A stretch of DNA of 64,000 bases. Source: an uncultured Pelagibacteraceae bacterium. Its GTDB lineage: Bacteria; Pseudomonadota; Alphaproteobacteria; Pelagibacterales; Pelagibacteraceae. Position numbers and translations under genes: made by a program. Location: contig CACGKZ010000004.1 of the NCBI GenBank assembly GCA_902573835.1, positions 1 through 64,000 on the forward strand, given 5' to 3'. The notes under the pieces were generated by a model, which saw only the letters and a program-made list of their open reading frames with translations, searched no databases and was not told the DNA's origin. Below, in pieces: positions 9,453 to 17,867 of the stretch; positions within the stretch are counted from its first letter, which is position 1, and each line of letters opens with the position of its first letter.

Positions 9453-10844
9453 TTTTGAATAACCTATCTATGTCAATTTTATTTCTTTTATTTTTTGGTA
9501 ATGACTGAACTTTCTTTATTATAAAAAAATTTTTGCTTAATCCAGTTTCTTTATGAATTATATCCAAGATATTATTTTCAGATTCATTAGAAACAGTAAA
9601 CATATATATTTTTTTATTTTTTTCCGCGAAGCAAGATTTAACATAATTTTTTTGGATAATTTGACTTAATTCGTCAAGATTGATCCTAAGACCAGAAATT
9701 TTAATTTCTCTTTCTTTTCTACCGACTATAAAGAAATATCCATCTTTATCTTTCCAAGCTAAATCACCAGTTTTTAATATTCTGTATTTACTATAAGGTT
9801 TTGAAAGATCTCTAAAGTTTAAGCTATAGCCCATGAATACATTTTTTCCATTATAAAATATTTCACCTACTTTATTTTTTTTTTTTGTTTTTTTAATAGT
9901 GATGTGGCCACCTGGTATTGCTTTACCAATACTACCTATTTTTTTCTTGCGAATTTGAATGGAAGATAACTTATTCTTGGAGAAGCTTCAGTTTGTCCAT
10001 ACATTTGAATAAAACTTATTTTTTTTTTTTTACAACAGTTTAAAAAATATAAAATTAAATCTTTGTTCATGCTCCCTCCAGCTTGAGTAAGATATTTTAG
10101 ACTTGGTAAGTTAAAATTTGAAAACTTTAATTTTTTTAATATTTCGTAGTGATAAGGAACTCCCCCAAAACTATTTACTTTATATCTTTTAATTTTATCC
10201 CAAAAAACTTTTTCAAAAAAAGACTGATTATTTAATATTATTTTTGAACCTGATATAAAATGTGTATTAATAATAGACATTCCATAGCTATAGCTAGGGG
10301 ACATAGTTGTTATCGTGGTATGTTTAGAATTAATTTTCAGATATTTACAAATATTTAATGCATTGTCCAAAATATTTTCTTTGCTTAATTTAACAAATTT
10401 TGATGAACCTGTACTACCCGAAGTAGATAGCAATACCGCAAGATCTTTATGCATTGGTATTTTTTTTTTGGAGTATAAATATATATTATAATTTCCATAA
10501 GATTTTATAAACTTGTAACTCTTAAAACTAATTTTATTTGAACTGTTTATTATTAAGTAATTAGGCTTATACAATTTTGAAATTTTAGTTATTTGGCTCT
10601 CATTTATATTTTTATCTAATAAAATTTGTTTAACATTTTTTTTTAAAAAATATAAATATAACTCAATATATGATTTACAATTATCTGCTAACAAAAGACA
10701 AATGTCATTATCAGTAATAAAAGATAGTTCATTTTCAGGTTTTAAAAATATTTTTCCAAAAGTTATTGATTTATCTTTTTCATCTATTAAAAAAACTTTT
10801 GATGAAAATTTATTAATATTCTTTTCGATTAAATTTTTATACAT
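9436..10844 (-). pseudogene. AMP-binding acyl-CoA synthetase/ligase, frameshifted at an A7 tract
   Basis: The N-terminal part has the ATP loop LLSTSGSTGSSKF and the MYGQTEASPR motif. The C-terminal part has TGDLAWKDKDG, GRKEREIKISG and a lysine region PKNKRNKID resembling the A10 motif. Together these are ANL-superfamily hallmarks. The first frame stops at a TAG (complement of 9936-9938) after RKK. One extra A in the seven-A run (T run at 9939-9945) would continue as IGSIGKAIPGGHITIKK and join the C-terminal half, giving about 469 residues. The gene overlaps luxE by 17 bases at its end and abuts hisH at its start. It probably supplies an activated acyl group for the LuxE/LuxC/FabZ-like set. 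Its substrate is unknown. Confidence 0.82.
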
Positions 10845-11464
10845 TACTTAAAATTTCCTTTGATAAAGCTTTCTATTATTTTTAGACCTGGCTCTCTACT
10901 TTTTTCGGGATGAAACTGACATCCAACCACGTTTTTATTCTGGACTATTGCTGGTACTTTAATACCACCAAATTTATAATAAGCAATTAAGTTTTCTGTA
11001 TTTACGTTTAAGGCGTAATAAGAGTGAATGAAGTAAAATTCATCATAATTAGAAAATTTAAAATTATTATTTTTAAAATTTTTATTAATTTTTAGATTGT
11101 ACCATCCTATATTTGGAATTTTTAACTCTTTTGATTTAAGTGGTATTATGTTTCCTTTTATTAAATTCAAACCCTCGCAAATTCCAAATTCATTGCTATT
11201 TTCAAAAAGTAATTGCATTCCCAAACAAATTCCTAACAATGGTGTATCTGAAGATATTGATTTTATTATGTCGAAAATTTTTTGTTCTTTAAGATAGTTT
11301 ACAGAATTTTTAAAAGCCCCAACTCCTGGTAAAATGAGTTTTTCTGCAGTTAATATTTCTTTTTCGTCTTTACTAATGATTACATCATTTTCAAACCTTT
11401 CAACTGCTCTTAAAACACTTAATAAATTTCCATTTCCAGTATCAATTATTACAATTTTACTCAT
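10844..11464 (-). CDS. hisH: HisH-type glutamine amidotransferase subunit (HisH2, acetamidino-sugar pathway)
   Basis: This is a class I glutamine amidotransferase related to the glutaminase subunit of imidazole glycerol phosphate synthase. The nucleophile Cys is in LLGICLGMQLLF and the catalytic His/Glu are in CQFHPEKS. The N terminus VIIDTGNGNLLSV is typical HisH. It sits directly after hisF and a wbpG/pseA-like gene, as in the O-antigen and pseudaminic acid loci where the trio makes acetamidino groups. It is therefore more likely a sugar-modification paralogue than the histidine-pathway enzyme. No other histidine genes are present in the window. It overlaps hisF by four bases and the AMP-ligase start by one base. 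Confidence 0.9.
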   Translation of the reverse strand: MSKIVIIDTGNGNLLSVLRAVERFENDVIISKDEKEILTAEKLILPGVGAFKNSVNYLKEQKIFDIIKSISSDTPLLGICLGMQLLFENSNEFGICEGLNLIKGNIIPLKSKELKIPNIGWYNLKINKNFKNNNFKFSNYDEFYFIHSYYALNVNTENLIAYYKFGGIKVPAIVQNKNVVGCQFHPEKSREPGLKIIESFIKGNFK

Positions 11465-12204
11465 ATAGTATTTTTAATTAAATTTTTTTTAATTTCACCA
11501 ATCGTTAAGTAGTTGTAGTGCAATACTCTAGCTAATGCTAAAGCATCAATATTCATATCATTTAGTTTTGTTATATGATTTAAATCGCCAACACCTCCAC
11601 TATAAATAATTGGCAGATTAGTTGAGCTTTGAACTAATTTTATCAATTCGTAGTCAGGACCTTTTCCGGTTCCTTCAAAATCTATTGAAGTTAAAAATAT
11701 CTCTCCTGCTCCTAAATCTTCACATTTTTTTACCCAATCACCAACCTCTAAACCTGTTTTATCCCTTCCATTAGTTACAAAAACTTCCCATCGATTTTTA
11801 GCAAATTTTTTTGTTTCTATTGATACAACGATACTTTGACTTCCAAATTTTTTTGATAGTACTTTAATAAAGTCTGGATTTTTTACTGCTTGAGAATTTA
11901 TTGATATTTTATCTGCTCCTGACTCAAAAGACTTTTCTGCATCTTTGATAGTGCGTATCCCACCCCCAACTGTTAAAGGAACAAATATTTCTTTTGAAGC
12001 ATTAAAGATGATCTCAGATAATTGATTTCTTCCATACAAGGTTGCGACAGTATCAATAAATATCAACTCATCAATTTCTTCATTATAGTATTTTTTTGCA
12101 AATTGGCCTGGATCACCAACTTTTTTTAAACCTTCTAAATTTATACTCTTTATTAAATTTTGGCCTTTAATGTCTAATCTCGCGATTGTTCGCACCTTTT
12201 TCAT
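11461..12204 (-). CDS. hisF: HisF-type cyclase subunit paralogue (HisF2) with Glu in place of catalytic Asp130
   Basis: This is a (beta/alpha)8 protein of the HisF family: PLTVGGGIR, GADKISINS, GAGEIFLTS and IIYSGGVG are its phosphate-binding and barrel motifs. I start it at the ATG at 12204, with GGAAG eight bases upstream, giving 247 residues; a TTG at 12219 is less likely. Asp11 (RLDIKG) is kept. The second catalytic residue, Asp130 in true HisF, is Glu130 here (VVVSIET). This agrees with a protein that channels ammonia to the amidotransferase rather than making imidazole. It follows the wbpG-like gene by five bases and overlaps hisH by four. Confidence 0.9.
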   Translation of the reverse strand: MKKVRTIARLDIKGQNLIKSINLEGLKKVGDPGQFAKKYYNEEIDELIFIDTVATLYGRNQLSEIIFNASKEIFVPLTVGGGIRTIKDAEKSFESGADKISINSQAVKNPDFIKVLSKKFGSQSIVVSIETKKFAKNRWEVFVTNGRDKTGLEVGDWVKKCEDLGAGEIFLTSIDFEGTGKGPDYELIKLVQSSTNLPIIYSGGVGDLNHITKLNDMNIDALALARVLHYNYLTIGEIKKNLIKNTI

Positions 12205-12209
12205 TTTTG

Positions 12210-13397
12210 TTACTTCCAAACTGCATGCTTAAGTTCCCATTTCGATCCTATTTTTTTCCAAAGATGATCTGGTCTAAAATTATCAATAGTTTTATTAAAT
12301 TCATTTTCATCCATATCTAAATATTCCAAAATATCTTTAAAAAATATTTTTGGAAATTCCCCATCGTATTTTTTTACTAAAGCAATACCTTCTTCTCTTG
12401 TAATTATTTCATTTCTAATTTCTAAAGCAGCATCTTCTGTTGCCCTACCTCTTCCTGTTTTTATGAACCAAGTATAATGATGAAGACCATCGATTTTATC
12501 GTCAAGACTAGCATATTTTGTATAGGTACCCTCACTCCTTCCATGTGGATTAACTTCAAAATTAGTTTTTTCTTTAGCAAAATAAAAGTTTGTTTGTGGA
12601 TTATAATTTATGAAATACGGAAGTTGTAAAACTTGTATATTTGACCCAATAAAATCTTTTTCTTTGAGAGGTAAGTAGGGAATAAGATCTTTTTTAAATA
12701 TATTGAATTTTTCAAGCTCCTTCAAAGAGTACCCTGCGTAATATAAATCTTCCTCATTTTTATAAGTATAAAGAGAGTGATTTAAAAACTTGTTGTTATA
12801 AGAATGAATGTTTCCACCAGAACCCCTTTCAGCTTGGCTGTCACCATAAATTACTAATTTTATTTTCTTTTCTAATGCTACTCTTAAAGGGAAGTATACT
12901 TGACCCTGAGCAAATGGCTGAAATGGATGAAGTAAATTCTTAAAACTTAATCTAGTTAGTAATCTATGAATTTTTCCGTCTGGTTTATGAAAATAATTAT
13001 CATAACCTGAGTCTACCCATTGAATATAATTTCTCCATCCTACATCAGTGTACATGTGAGGTGCCCAAGTACATGTTAATGGATTCATTTTATATTTTTC
13101 TTTTAAAACATGTGCAACAAAACGAGAGTCTTTACCTCCACTACCCGGAACAAGAACATCATAGTACCCATCTTTGCTTCTGTATTGATCTAATATTTCT
13201 ATTAGTTCTTTCTCTCTTTCATCCCAATTAATCTTTTTTTTATAATCATAATACAAGCAAGCAGAGCAAACTTGGTTTTCATCAAATAATGTTCTTCTTT
13301 GGAATTTGTCTTTTTTATCTTCATGCGTAACTGAGCCTAAAAATCTTTGATTAGACTCTACGCACTTAACACAAAATTTTACTTCTTGATTTATCAT
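12210..13397 (-). CDS. N-acetyl sugar amidotransferase (WbpG/PseA family)
   Basis: The PP-loop PGSGGKDS (around residue 95) binds ATP for adenylation of an N-acetyl group, which ammonia from HisH/HisF then turns into an acetamidino group. Two Cys pairs near the N terminus (CVKC and CSAC) look like a zinc site. Other conserved blocks are TCTWAPHMYTDVGW and the GDSQAERGSGGN region. Length 395 is usual for this family. It is the first gene of the long minus-strand operon; a palindrome TGTTCA-N5-TGAACG lies 16 bases before its start codon. In the context of neuB/neuC the target is probably a legionaminic- or pseudaminic-type acid. That assignment is inferred. Confidence 0.92.
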   Translation of the reverse strand: MINQEVKFCVKCVESNQRFLGSVTHEDKKDKFQRRTLFDENQVCSACLYYDYKKKINWDEREKELIEILDQYRSKDGYYDVLVPGSGGKDSRFVAHVLKEKYKMNPLTCTWAPHMYTDVGWRNYIQWVDSGYDNYFHKPDGKIHRLLTRLSFKNLLHPFQPFAQGQVYFPLRVALEKKIKLVIYGDSQAERGSGGNIHSYNNKFLNHSLYTYKNEEDLYYAGYSLKELEKFNIFKKDLIPYLPLKEKDFIGSNIQVLQLPYFINYNPQTNFYFAKEKTNFEVNPHGRSEGTYTKYASLDDKIDGLHHYTWFIKTGRGRATEDAALEIRNEIITREEGIALVKKYDGEFPKIFFKDILEYLDMDENEFNKTIDNFRPDHLWKKIGSKWELKHAVWK

Positions 13398-13413
13398 AGT
13401 TTACTTGATTTTA

Positions 13414-13430
13414 TGTTCAATATTTGAACG
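13414..13430. promoter_or_regulatory. Island palindrome 1, candidate MarR-type operator
   Basis: TGTTCAATATTTGAACG is an inverted repeat TGTTCA-N5-TGAACG. It lies between divergent genes, 16 bases from the amidotransferase start and 12 bases before the first possible start of the plus-strand gene. Three other sites in the island share the 17-bp layout. One of them precedes the MarR-family regulator gene itself. The role as operator is inferred. Confidence 0.7.
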
Positions 13431-13478
13431 CTACACAATTTTATGTTAAATATCAATGGTATTTTATTGGCAACTATA

Positions 13479-14678
13479 ATGAAAAAAAAAATAATATTTA
13501 TTTCATCTTTGAATTATGATTTAAGACTTTTTGATAAATTCAATTTAAAAAATTATATTGAATCAGATAAAATTAACACTGAGTTGTGGAAACTAGATTT
13601 TAAAAAGAAGAATTTCAAAAATATCAACAGTCCTATCTATACACAAAGTTTAAAACAAGAATTACAAGTAGGTGAAAAAATAATCAGGATCTCAAATTAT
13701 ATTGAACTCTTTAAATTGTTAAAAAAAACTGATAAACGATGTTTTATATTTGATATAACGTTTAGCAGAAATCCAATTTTTTCACTTTTCACAAAAATGT
13801 TTGGCGCTAAACTTATTTATCATGGACTTTCTACCTTTCCAATTGTTGAAATTAAAAACAACGATATCAAAGATAAGATTAAAAACATAAATTTTAAAAA
13901 TTTTTTTTATTTTTTTTACAAGTTTATTTTTTTTGTGATAAGAAAAATAGCAATTAAAGTATTCTCACCTAAATTAGATATTTTTTTTTACAACGGCAAT
14001 TATGAAAAAAAATTATCAAAAAAAATATCAAAAAAATCAATCAGTTTACATACTCGTGATTATGAACATTATTTGACTGAAAAAAATAATAAAACACCTC
14101 GATTAATAAAAAATGATTACATACTTTTTTTAGATATGGGTTACCCAATTCCATATGATAATCATTTCAGTGATGAAAAACCTGTTACGACTGAGGAAAA
14201 TTACAAGAGTGGGATGATGAATTTTTTAAATTCACTATCAAAAATATTTGAAAAAAAAATTGTTGTTTCACTTCACCCTAATTCGGACAGAAAAGATTTC
14301 TTTGGTTTTGATAGTTATAGAGGCAACACCAGTCATTTAGTGAAATATTCTTCCTTCGTAATTGCGCATGATAGCTCTAGTTTACAGTTTGTAGCTTTGT
14401 GGAGCAAACCCTGTGTGATCATATACAATAATGATATGGTTAAGAGACTAACGAAAAAAAAGGAAATAGATTGGTTTGAAGAAAAAATGAAACTCAAATC
14501 AATTAACATAGATAATTTTGACGAAAAAGACATCAGGTCAAAAATAAATTTCGATAACAAAAATTTTAATGAAAAAAATTACGAAGACTTTATTTTTGAA
14601 TACATTAAAGATAGTGATGAAAACATCTCAATACCTAAATTAATCATAGAGAAAATATCAAGCTTTCCAAAACACTAA
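13479..14678 (+). CDS. Uncharacterised surface-polysaccharide protein, glycosyltransferase-like
   Basis: I do not recognise a named family with certainty. The protein begins with a beta strand (KKKIIFISSLNYD) as in GT-B folds. It has a hydrophobic, phenylalanine-rich stretch around residues 140-170. The C-terminal part has a block reading VVSLHPNSDRKDF and then SSFVIAHDSSSLQFVALW, resembling the donor-binding region of sialyl-, Kdo- or capsule transferases. The ATG at 13479 is preferred because the fold begins there; an ATG at 13443 adds 12 residues and is also possible. It is divergent from the amidotransferase operon and shares its palindrome. A glycosyltransferase role is inferred. Confidence 0.55.
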   Translation: MKKKIIFISSLNYDLRLFDKFNLKNYIESDKINTELWKLDFKKKNFKNINSPIYTQSLKQELQVGEKIIRISNYIELFKLLKKTDKRCFIFDITFSRNPIFSLFTKMFGAKLIYHGLSTFPIVEIKNNDIKDKIKNINFKNFFYFFYKFIFFVIRKIAIKVFSPKLDIFFYNGNYEKKLSKKISKKSISLHTRDYEHYLTEKNNKTPRLIKNDYILFLDMGYPIPYDNHFSDEKPVTTEENYKSGMMNFLNSLSKIFEKKIVVSLHPNSDRKDFFGFDSYRGNTSHLVKYSSFVIAHDSSSLQFVALWSKPCVIIYNNDMVKRLTKKKEIDWFEEKMKLKSINIDNFDEKDIRSKINFDNKNFNEKNYEDFIFEYIKDSDENISIPKLIIEKISSFPKH

Positions 14679-14749
14679 AAATTGTTATTTTACGGGTGAA
14701 AATTACTTTTCGAAAAAGAAAGATTGAAATTTCTATAATTTTTATTTAA

Positions 14750-14766
14750 TGTTCATTTATTGAACA
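14750..14766. promoter_or_regulatory. Island palindrome 2, upstream of the MarR-family gene
   Basis: TGTTCATTTATTGAACA is a perfect inverted repeat TGTTCA-N5-TGAACA ending 16 bases before the ATG of the regulator gene. This position near the likely transcription start fits autoregulation of the regulator and of the ABC transporter, ptmE-like and neuA genes downstream. The function is inferred from position and from repetition in the island. Confidence 0.75.
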
Positions 14767-14782
14767 CATAATATAAAAACAT

Positions 14783-15094
14783 ATGAGTAAAAATTTAAAT
14801 CCTGACGAACATAAAATTTTGAGAAAAATAGGGACCAAACCTCAAACAACTCAGAGAGAGTTAGCTAAGGAGCTTAGTTTTAGCCTTGGCAAACTTAATT
14901 ACTGCATGAAGGAACTAAAAAAAAAAGGATTAATTAAAATACAAAATTTTAAAAATAATAAAAAGAAATTAAATTATCTTTATGTAATAACCCCTAAAGG
15001 TATTGCTGAAAAAACACGTATCACTTTAAGGTTCATGAAACAAAAAATGAAAGAGTATGATGAATTAAAAAAAGAGATAAACGAAAAACAATGA
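14783..15094 (+). CDS. EPS-associated MarR-family transcriptional regulator
   Basis: The 103-residue protein is a winged helix-turn-helix: TTQRELAKELSFSLGKLNYCMKELKKKGLIK is the recognition region (split here as residues about 19-49). It continues with the wing NFKNNKKKLNYLY, ITPKGIAEKTRITLRFM, and a C-terminal charged helix. This order matches the small EPS-associated MarR family found beside exopolysaccharide loci. It overlaps the ABC transporter gene by four bases. A perfect palindrome lies just upstream, and similar palindromes precede other island operons, so it likely controls the whole region. Direct binding is not shown. Confidence 0.88.
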   Translation: MSKNLNPDEHKILRKIGTKPQTTQRELAKELSFSLGKLNYCMKELKKKGLIKIQNFKNNKKKLNYLYVITPKGIAEKTRITLRFMKQKMKEYDELKKEINEKQ

Positions 15095-16809
15095 GTTTTT
15101 TAGAAGTATCAAAATTATTAAATGTTTTTGATAAAAACCAAAAAAAAGAATTATACTTTTTATTTTTTCTTATAATAATTTCTATGTTTCTCGAAGTATT
15201 TAGTATTGGTTTAATTGTTCCAGTAATGATGTCAATATTAAATCAAGATATTACAACTTTATTACCTTTAACAGAACCAATATTAAACTATATTGGATCA
15301 TATAAAAACAAAGACCTAGTGATTTTTACATCACTTGCTTTAGTATGCTCTTATTTTGTAAAAAATTTATATTTACTTTTTTTTTTGAAGATAGAAGGGG
15401 ATTATCTAGCTAAAATTGAGAGAAAAATTAAATCTCAATTATTTAATAAGTATATTTCACACAAACATTATAATTATTTCAAAACAAATTCTTCAAAATT
15501 GTTAAGTAATATTACTATAGATATACCTATAGTGGTAACAGCAGTGAGAAGCCTTTTAATTTTACTAGCTGAAGGCACAATTGCTTTAGGAATATTCGCT
15601 CTTTTATTCCTTTTTGAGCCTGTAATGATGATGTTTAACTTTATTTTGATAATAATTGGTCTATTCTTTTTTAATATTTATTCAAAGAAGAAAGTTAATA
15701 ATATATCTATAAAAAGAAAAAAATTTACCGACGAACTTTTTTTAACTTTAAATAATAGCTTTGACTCAATTAAAGAAATAAATGTTTTTAATAAAAATGC
15801 CTTTTTTCAAAAAATTTTTGATAAAAGTAATTCTGAAATTTACAATATTAATAAAAAATTTCACGTAATACAGGGATTACCTAAAATATTTTATGAATTT
15901 ATTGGTGTTTTTATGTTGATGGTTTTGATTGTATTTATGACACTTGCTTTTAAAGAGACAAATATGATGTTGTCATTTTTAGCATTAGCTGGAGCTTCAG
16001 CTTTTAGACTTATACCCTCAGCTAACAGGATGCTTAACACTTATCAATACCTAGGATATGCACAAAAATCAGTACAAGTGATTAAAGAAGAGCTTAAAAA
16101 AGATATTGAAATAGAAAAACAAAAAAAACATACCTTGTCGTTTAAAGATAGAATTTCATTTAAAGATGTTTCTTTTAAATATGATACGAGAAATAGTTAT
16201 GTTTTAAAAAATATCAATTTCGAATTAAAGAAACCAGATAAAATACTGCTTTATGGTGAAACAGGTGCGGGAAAGAGTACTTTTGTTGAAATTTTACTGG
16301 GCTTACTTAAACCTACTAAAGGCAGAGTAGAAGTAGAGAATCATGATATAAATTTAAACTTTAAGGAATGGACTAAAAATATAGGTTATATACCTCAAAA
16401 AGTAACTTTAATTGATGGCAGTTTGTTATCGAACATTGCTTTTGGCATTGAAAAGGAAAATATAAATAAAAAATTACTAGATGAAGCTATCGGACTTGCA
16501 GAACTTGATAAATTTATTAAAAAACTTCCAGACGGTTTAGAAACTAATGTAGGAGAGTTTGGATCAAAACTTTCAGGCGGTCAAATTCAAAGAATAGGTA
16601 TCGCAAGAGCCATTTATAGAAATCCAGAAATTTTGATATTAGACGAAGCAACTAATGCTCTGGATGAAGATACTGAGCAAAAAGTCATTTCAAATTTACT
16701 AACAAAATTTAAAGATAAAATAATGATTTGTATTTCTCACAACAAAGCACTTTTAGGTAAAATAGATTATAAATTTAAAATTGAGAACGCACAATTAATA
16801 TCGATATGA
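15091..16809 (+). CDS. ABC transporter, fused permease and ATPase (lipid-linked glycan flippase-like)
   Basis: The N-terminal half holds about six membrane segments (residues about 20-320). The C-terminal half is an ATP-binding domain: Walker A LLYGETGAGKST, signature LSGGQIQRIGIARA, Walker B EILILDEATNALD and a switch His in CISHNKA. The layout is that of MsbA/PglK half transporters that work as homodimers. In a polysaccharide island the likely cargo is an undecaprenyl-linked oligosaccharide moved across the inner membrane. It is coupled by overlaps to the regulator gene before and the ptmE-like gene after. The cargo is inferred. Confidence 0.88.
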   Translation: MSFLEVSKLLNVFDKNQKKELYFLFFLIIISMFLEVFSIGLIVPVMMSILNQDITTLLPLTEPILNYIGSYKNKDLVIFTSLALVCSYFVKNLYLLFFLKIEGDYLAKIERKIKSQLFNKYISHKHYNYFKTNSSKLLSNITIDIPIVVTAVRSLLILLAEGTIALGIFALLFLFEPVMMMFNFILIIIGLFFFNIYSKKKVNNISIKRKKFTDELFLTLNNSFDSIKEINVFNKNAFFQKIFDKSNSEIYNINKKFHVIQGLPKIFYEFIGVFMLMVLIVFMTLAFKETNMMLSFLALAGASAFRLIPSANRMLNTYQYLGYAQKSVQVIKEELKKDIEIEKQKKHTLSFKDRISFKDVSFKYDTRNSYVLKNINFELKKPDKILLYGETGAGKSTFVEILLGLLKPTKGRVEVENHDINLNFKEWTKNIGYIPQKVTLIDGSLLSNIAFGIEKENINKKLLDEAIGLAELDKFIKKLPDGLETNVGEFGSKLSGGQIQRIGIARAIYRNPEILILDEATNALDEDTEQKVISNLLTKFKDKIMICISHNKALLGKIDYKFKIENAQLISI

Positions 16810-17867
16810 AAAATTACAATAAAAATTTAATTTTACCAGATAAAACATTAAAACAAGCTCTTAAACAAATGGAAGAGACTTTTTATAAATGCTTGATAGT
16901 AGTAAATAAAAAAAATAGCTTAATGGGAACTATAACTGATGGAGATATAAGAAGAGCGATTATAAAAGGTGCTAAGTTTTCATCTGCTCTTAAAAATTAC
17001 TATTATAAAAAGCCTTTTTTTTTAAAAAGTGAGTTTGTTCCAAACAAATTAAGTTTATCAAAGAAAAATATGGATTTAAAAGATATAGATTTGATACCGA
17101 TTGTAGATAAAAATAAAATTGTTGTTAAGGTCAAACCTAAGTCAGAAATATTAAAAACAAACAAATTTAATTTTAAATTGGGTTTAAAATCAGTTCCAGT
17201 TGTAATAATGGCAGGAGGAAGAGGAAAAAGATTGATGCCGCACACAAGTACGATACCTAAACCCTTAATGCCAATTAATAATAAATCAATGATCGAACAT
17301 GTTATTGATAAGTTTATTTATTTTGGCTCTTCGCTTTTTTTTATCACTATCAATTATAAAAAAGAATTACTCAAGGCCTTTTTTTCTATTTCTAACAAAA
17401 AAATCAAAGTAAATCTTATTACAGAAAAAATTCCACTTGGAACGGCAGGTTCATTATCTTTAATTAAAAAAAATTTAAAAAAAACTTTTTTCGTAATAAA
17501 TTGCGATGCTATAATTTCTTGCAATTATAGCTCTCTTTATGAGTTTCATAAAAAAAATAGATCAATTCTTACATTAGTAGTATCGAAAAAAAATAATACT
17601 ATCCCATATGGTTTATGCAAAATTAACTCGCAAGGTAATTTAATTTCTATAAAAGAAAAACCAAGCATTGATTTTTTAGCCAATACTGGCCTTTATGTAA
17701 TGGAACCAAGTGTTCTTAAATACATTAAACAGAACACTGCTTTTGATATGAATCAGTTAATAGAGACGTTAATAAAAAAAAGAAAAAAAATTGGTGTATT
17801 CCCAATAAATGAAGATGAGTGGAGCGATCTAGGAAACTGGCAAAGTTTAAAAAAATACACTAATTGA
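16806..17867 (+). CDS. CBS-domain nucleotidyltransferase (PtmE/LegD-like)
   Basis: The first roughly 115 residues look like a CBS pair (KCLIVVNKKNSLMGTITDGDIRRAI). They are followed by a nucleotidyltransferase domain with MAGGRGKRLMPHTSTIPKPL and the later EDEWSDLGNWQS. In Campylobacter the matching enzyme PtmE makes GDP-glucosamine for legionaminic acid synthesis, so this gene suggests a GDP-linked route feeding the NeuC-like epimerase. It overlaps the genes on both sides by four bases. Other sugar-1-phosphate nucleotidyltransferase activities remain possible. Confidence 0.83.
   Translation: MKNYNKNLILPDKTLKQALKQMEETFYKCLIVVNKKNSLMGTITDGDIRRAIIKGAKFSSALKNYYYKKPFFLKSEFVPNKLSLSKKNMDLKDIDLIPIVDKNKIVVKVKPKSEILKTNKFNFKLGLKSVPVVIMAGGRGKRLMPHTSTIPKPLMPINNKSMIEHVIDKFIYFGSSLFFITINYKKELLKAFFSISNKKIKVNLITEKIPLGTAGSLSLIKKNLKKTFFVINCDAIISCNYSSLYEFHKKNRSILTLVVSKKNNTIPYGLCKINSQGNLISIKEKPSIDFLANTGLYVMEPSVLKYIKQNTAFDMNQLIETLIKKRKKIGVFPINEDEWSDLGNWQSLKKYTN

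Noticed and set aside
9875-9886. Run of twelve T as another frameshift point
   Set aside because: The reading frame is continuous across it at the length given; only the seven-T run at 9939 breaks the gene.
10844-12204. hisH and hisF as part of histidine biosynthesis
   Set aside because: They adjoin a wbpG/pseA-like amidotransferase, no other his genes are near, and HisF lacks Asp130.
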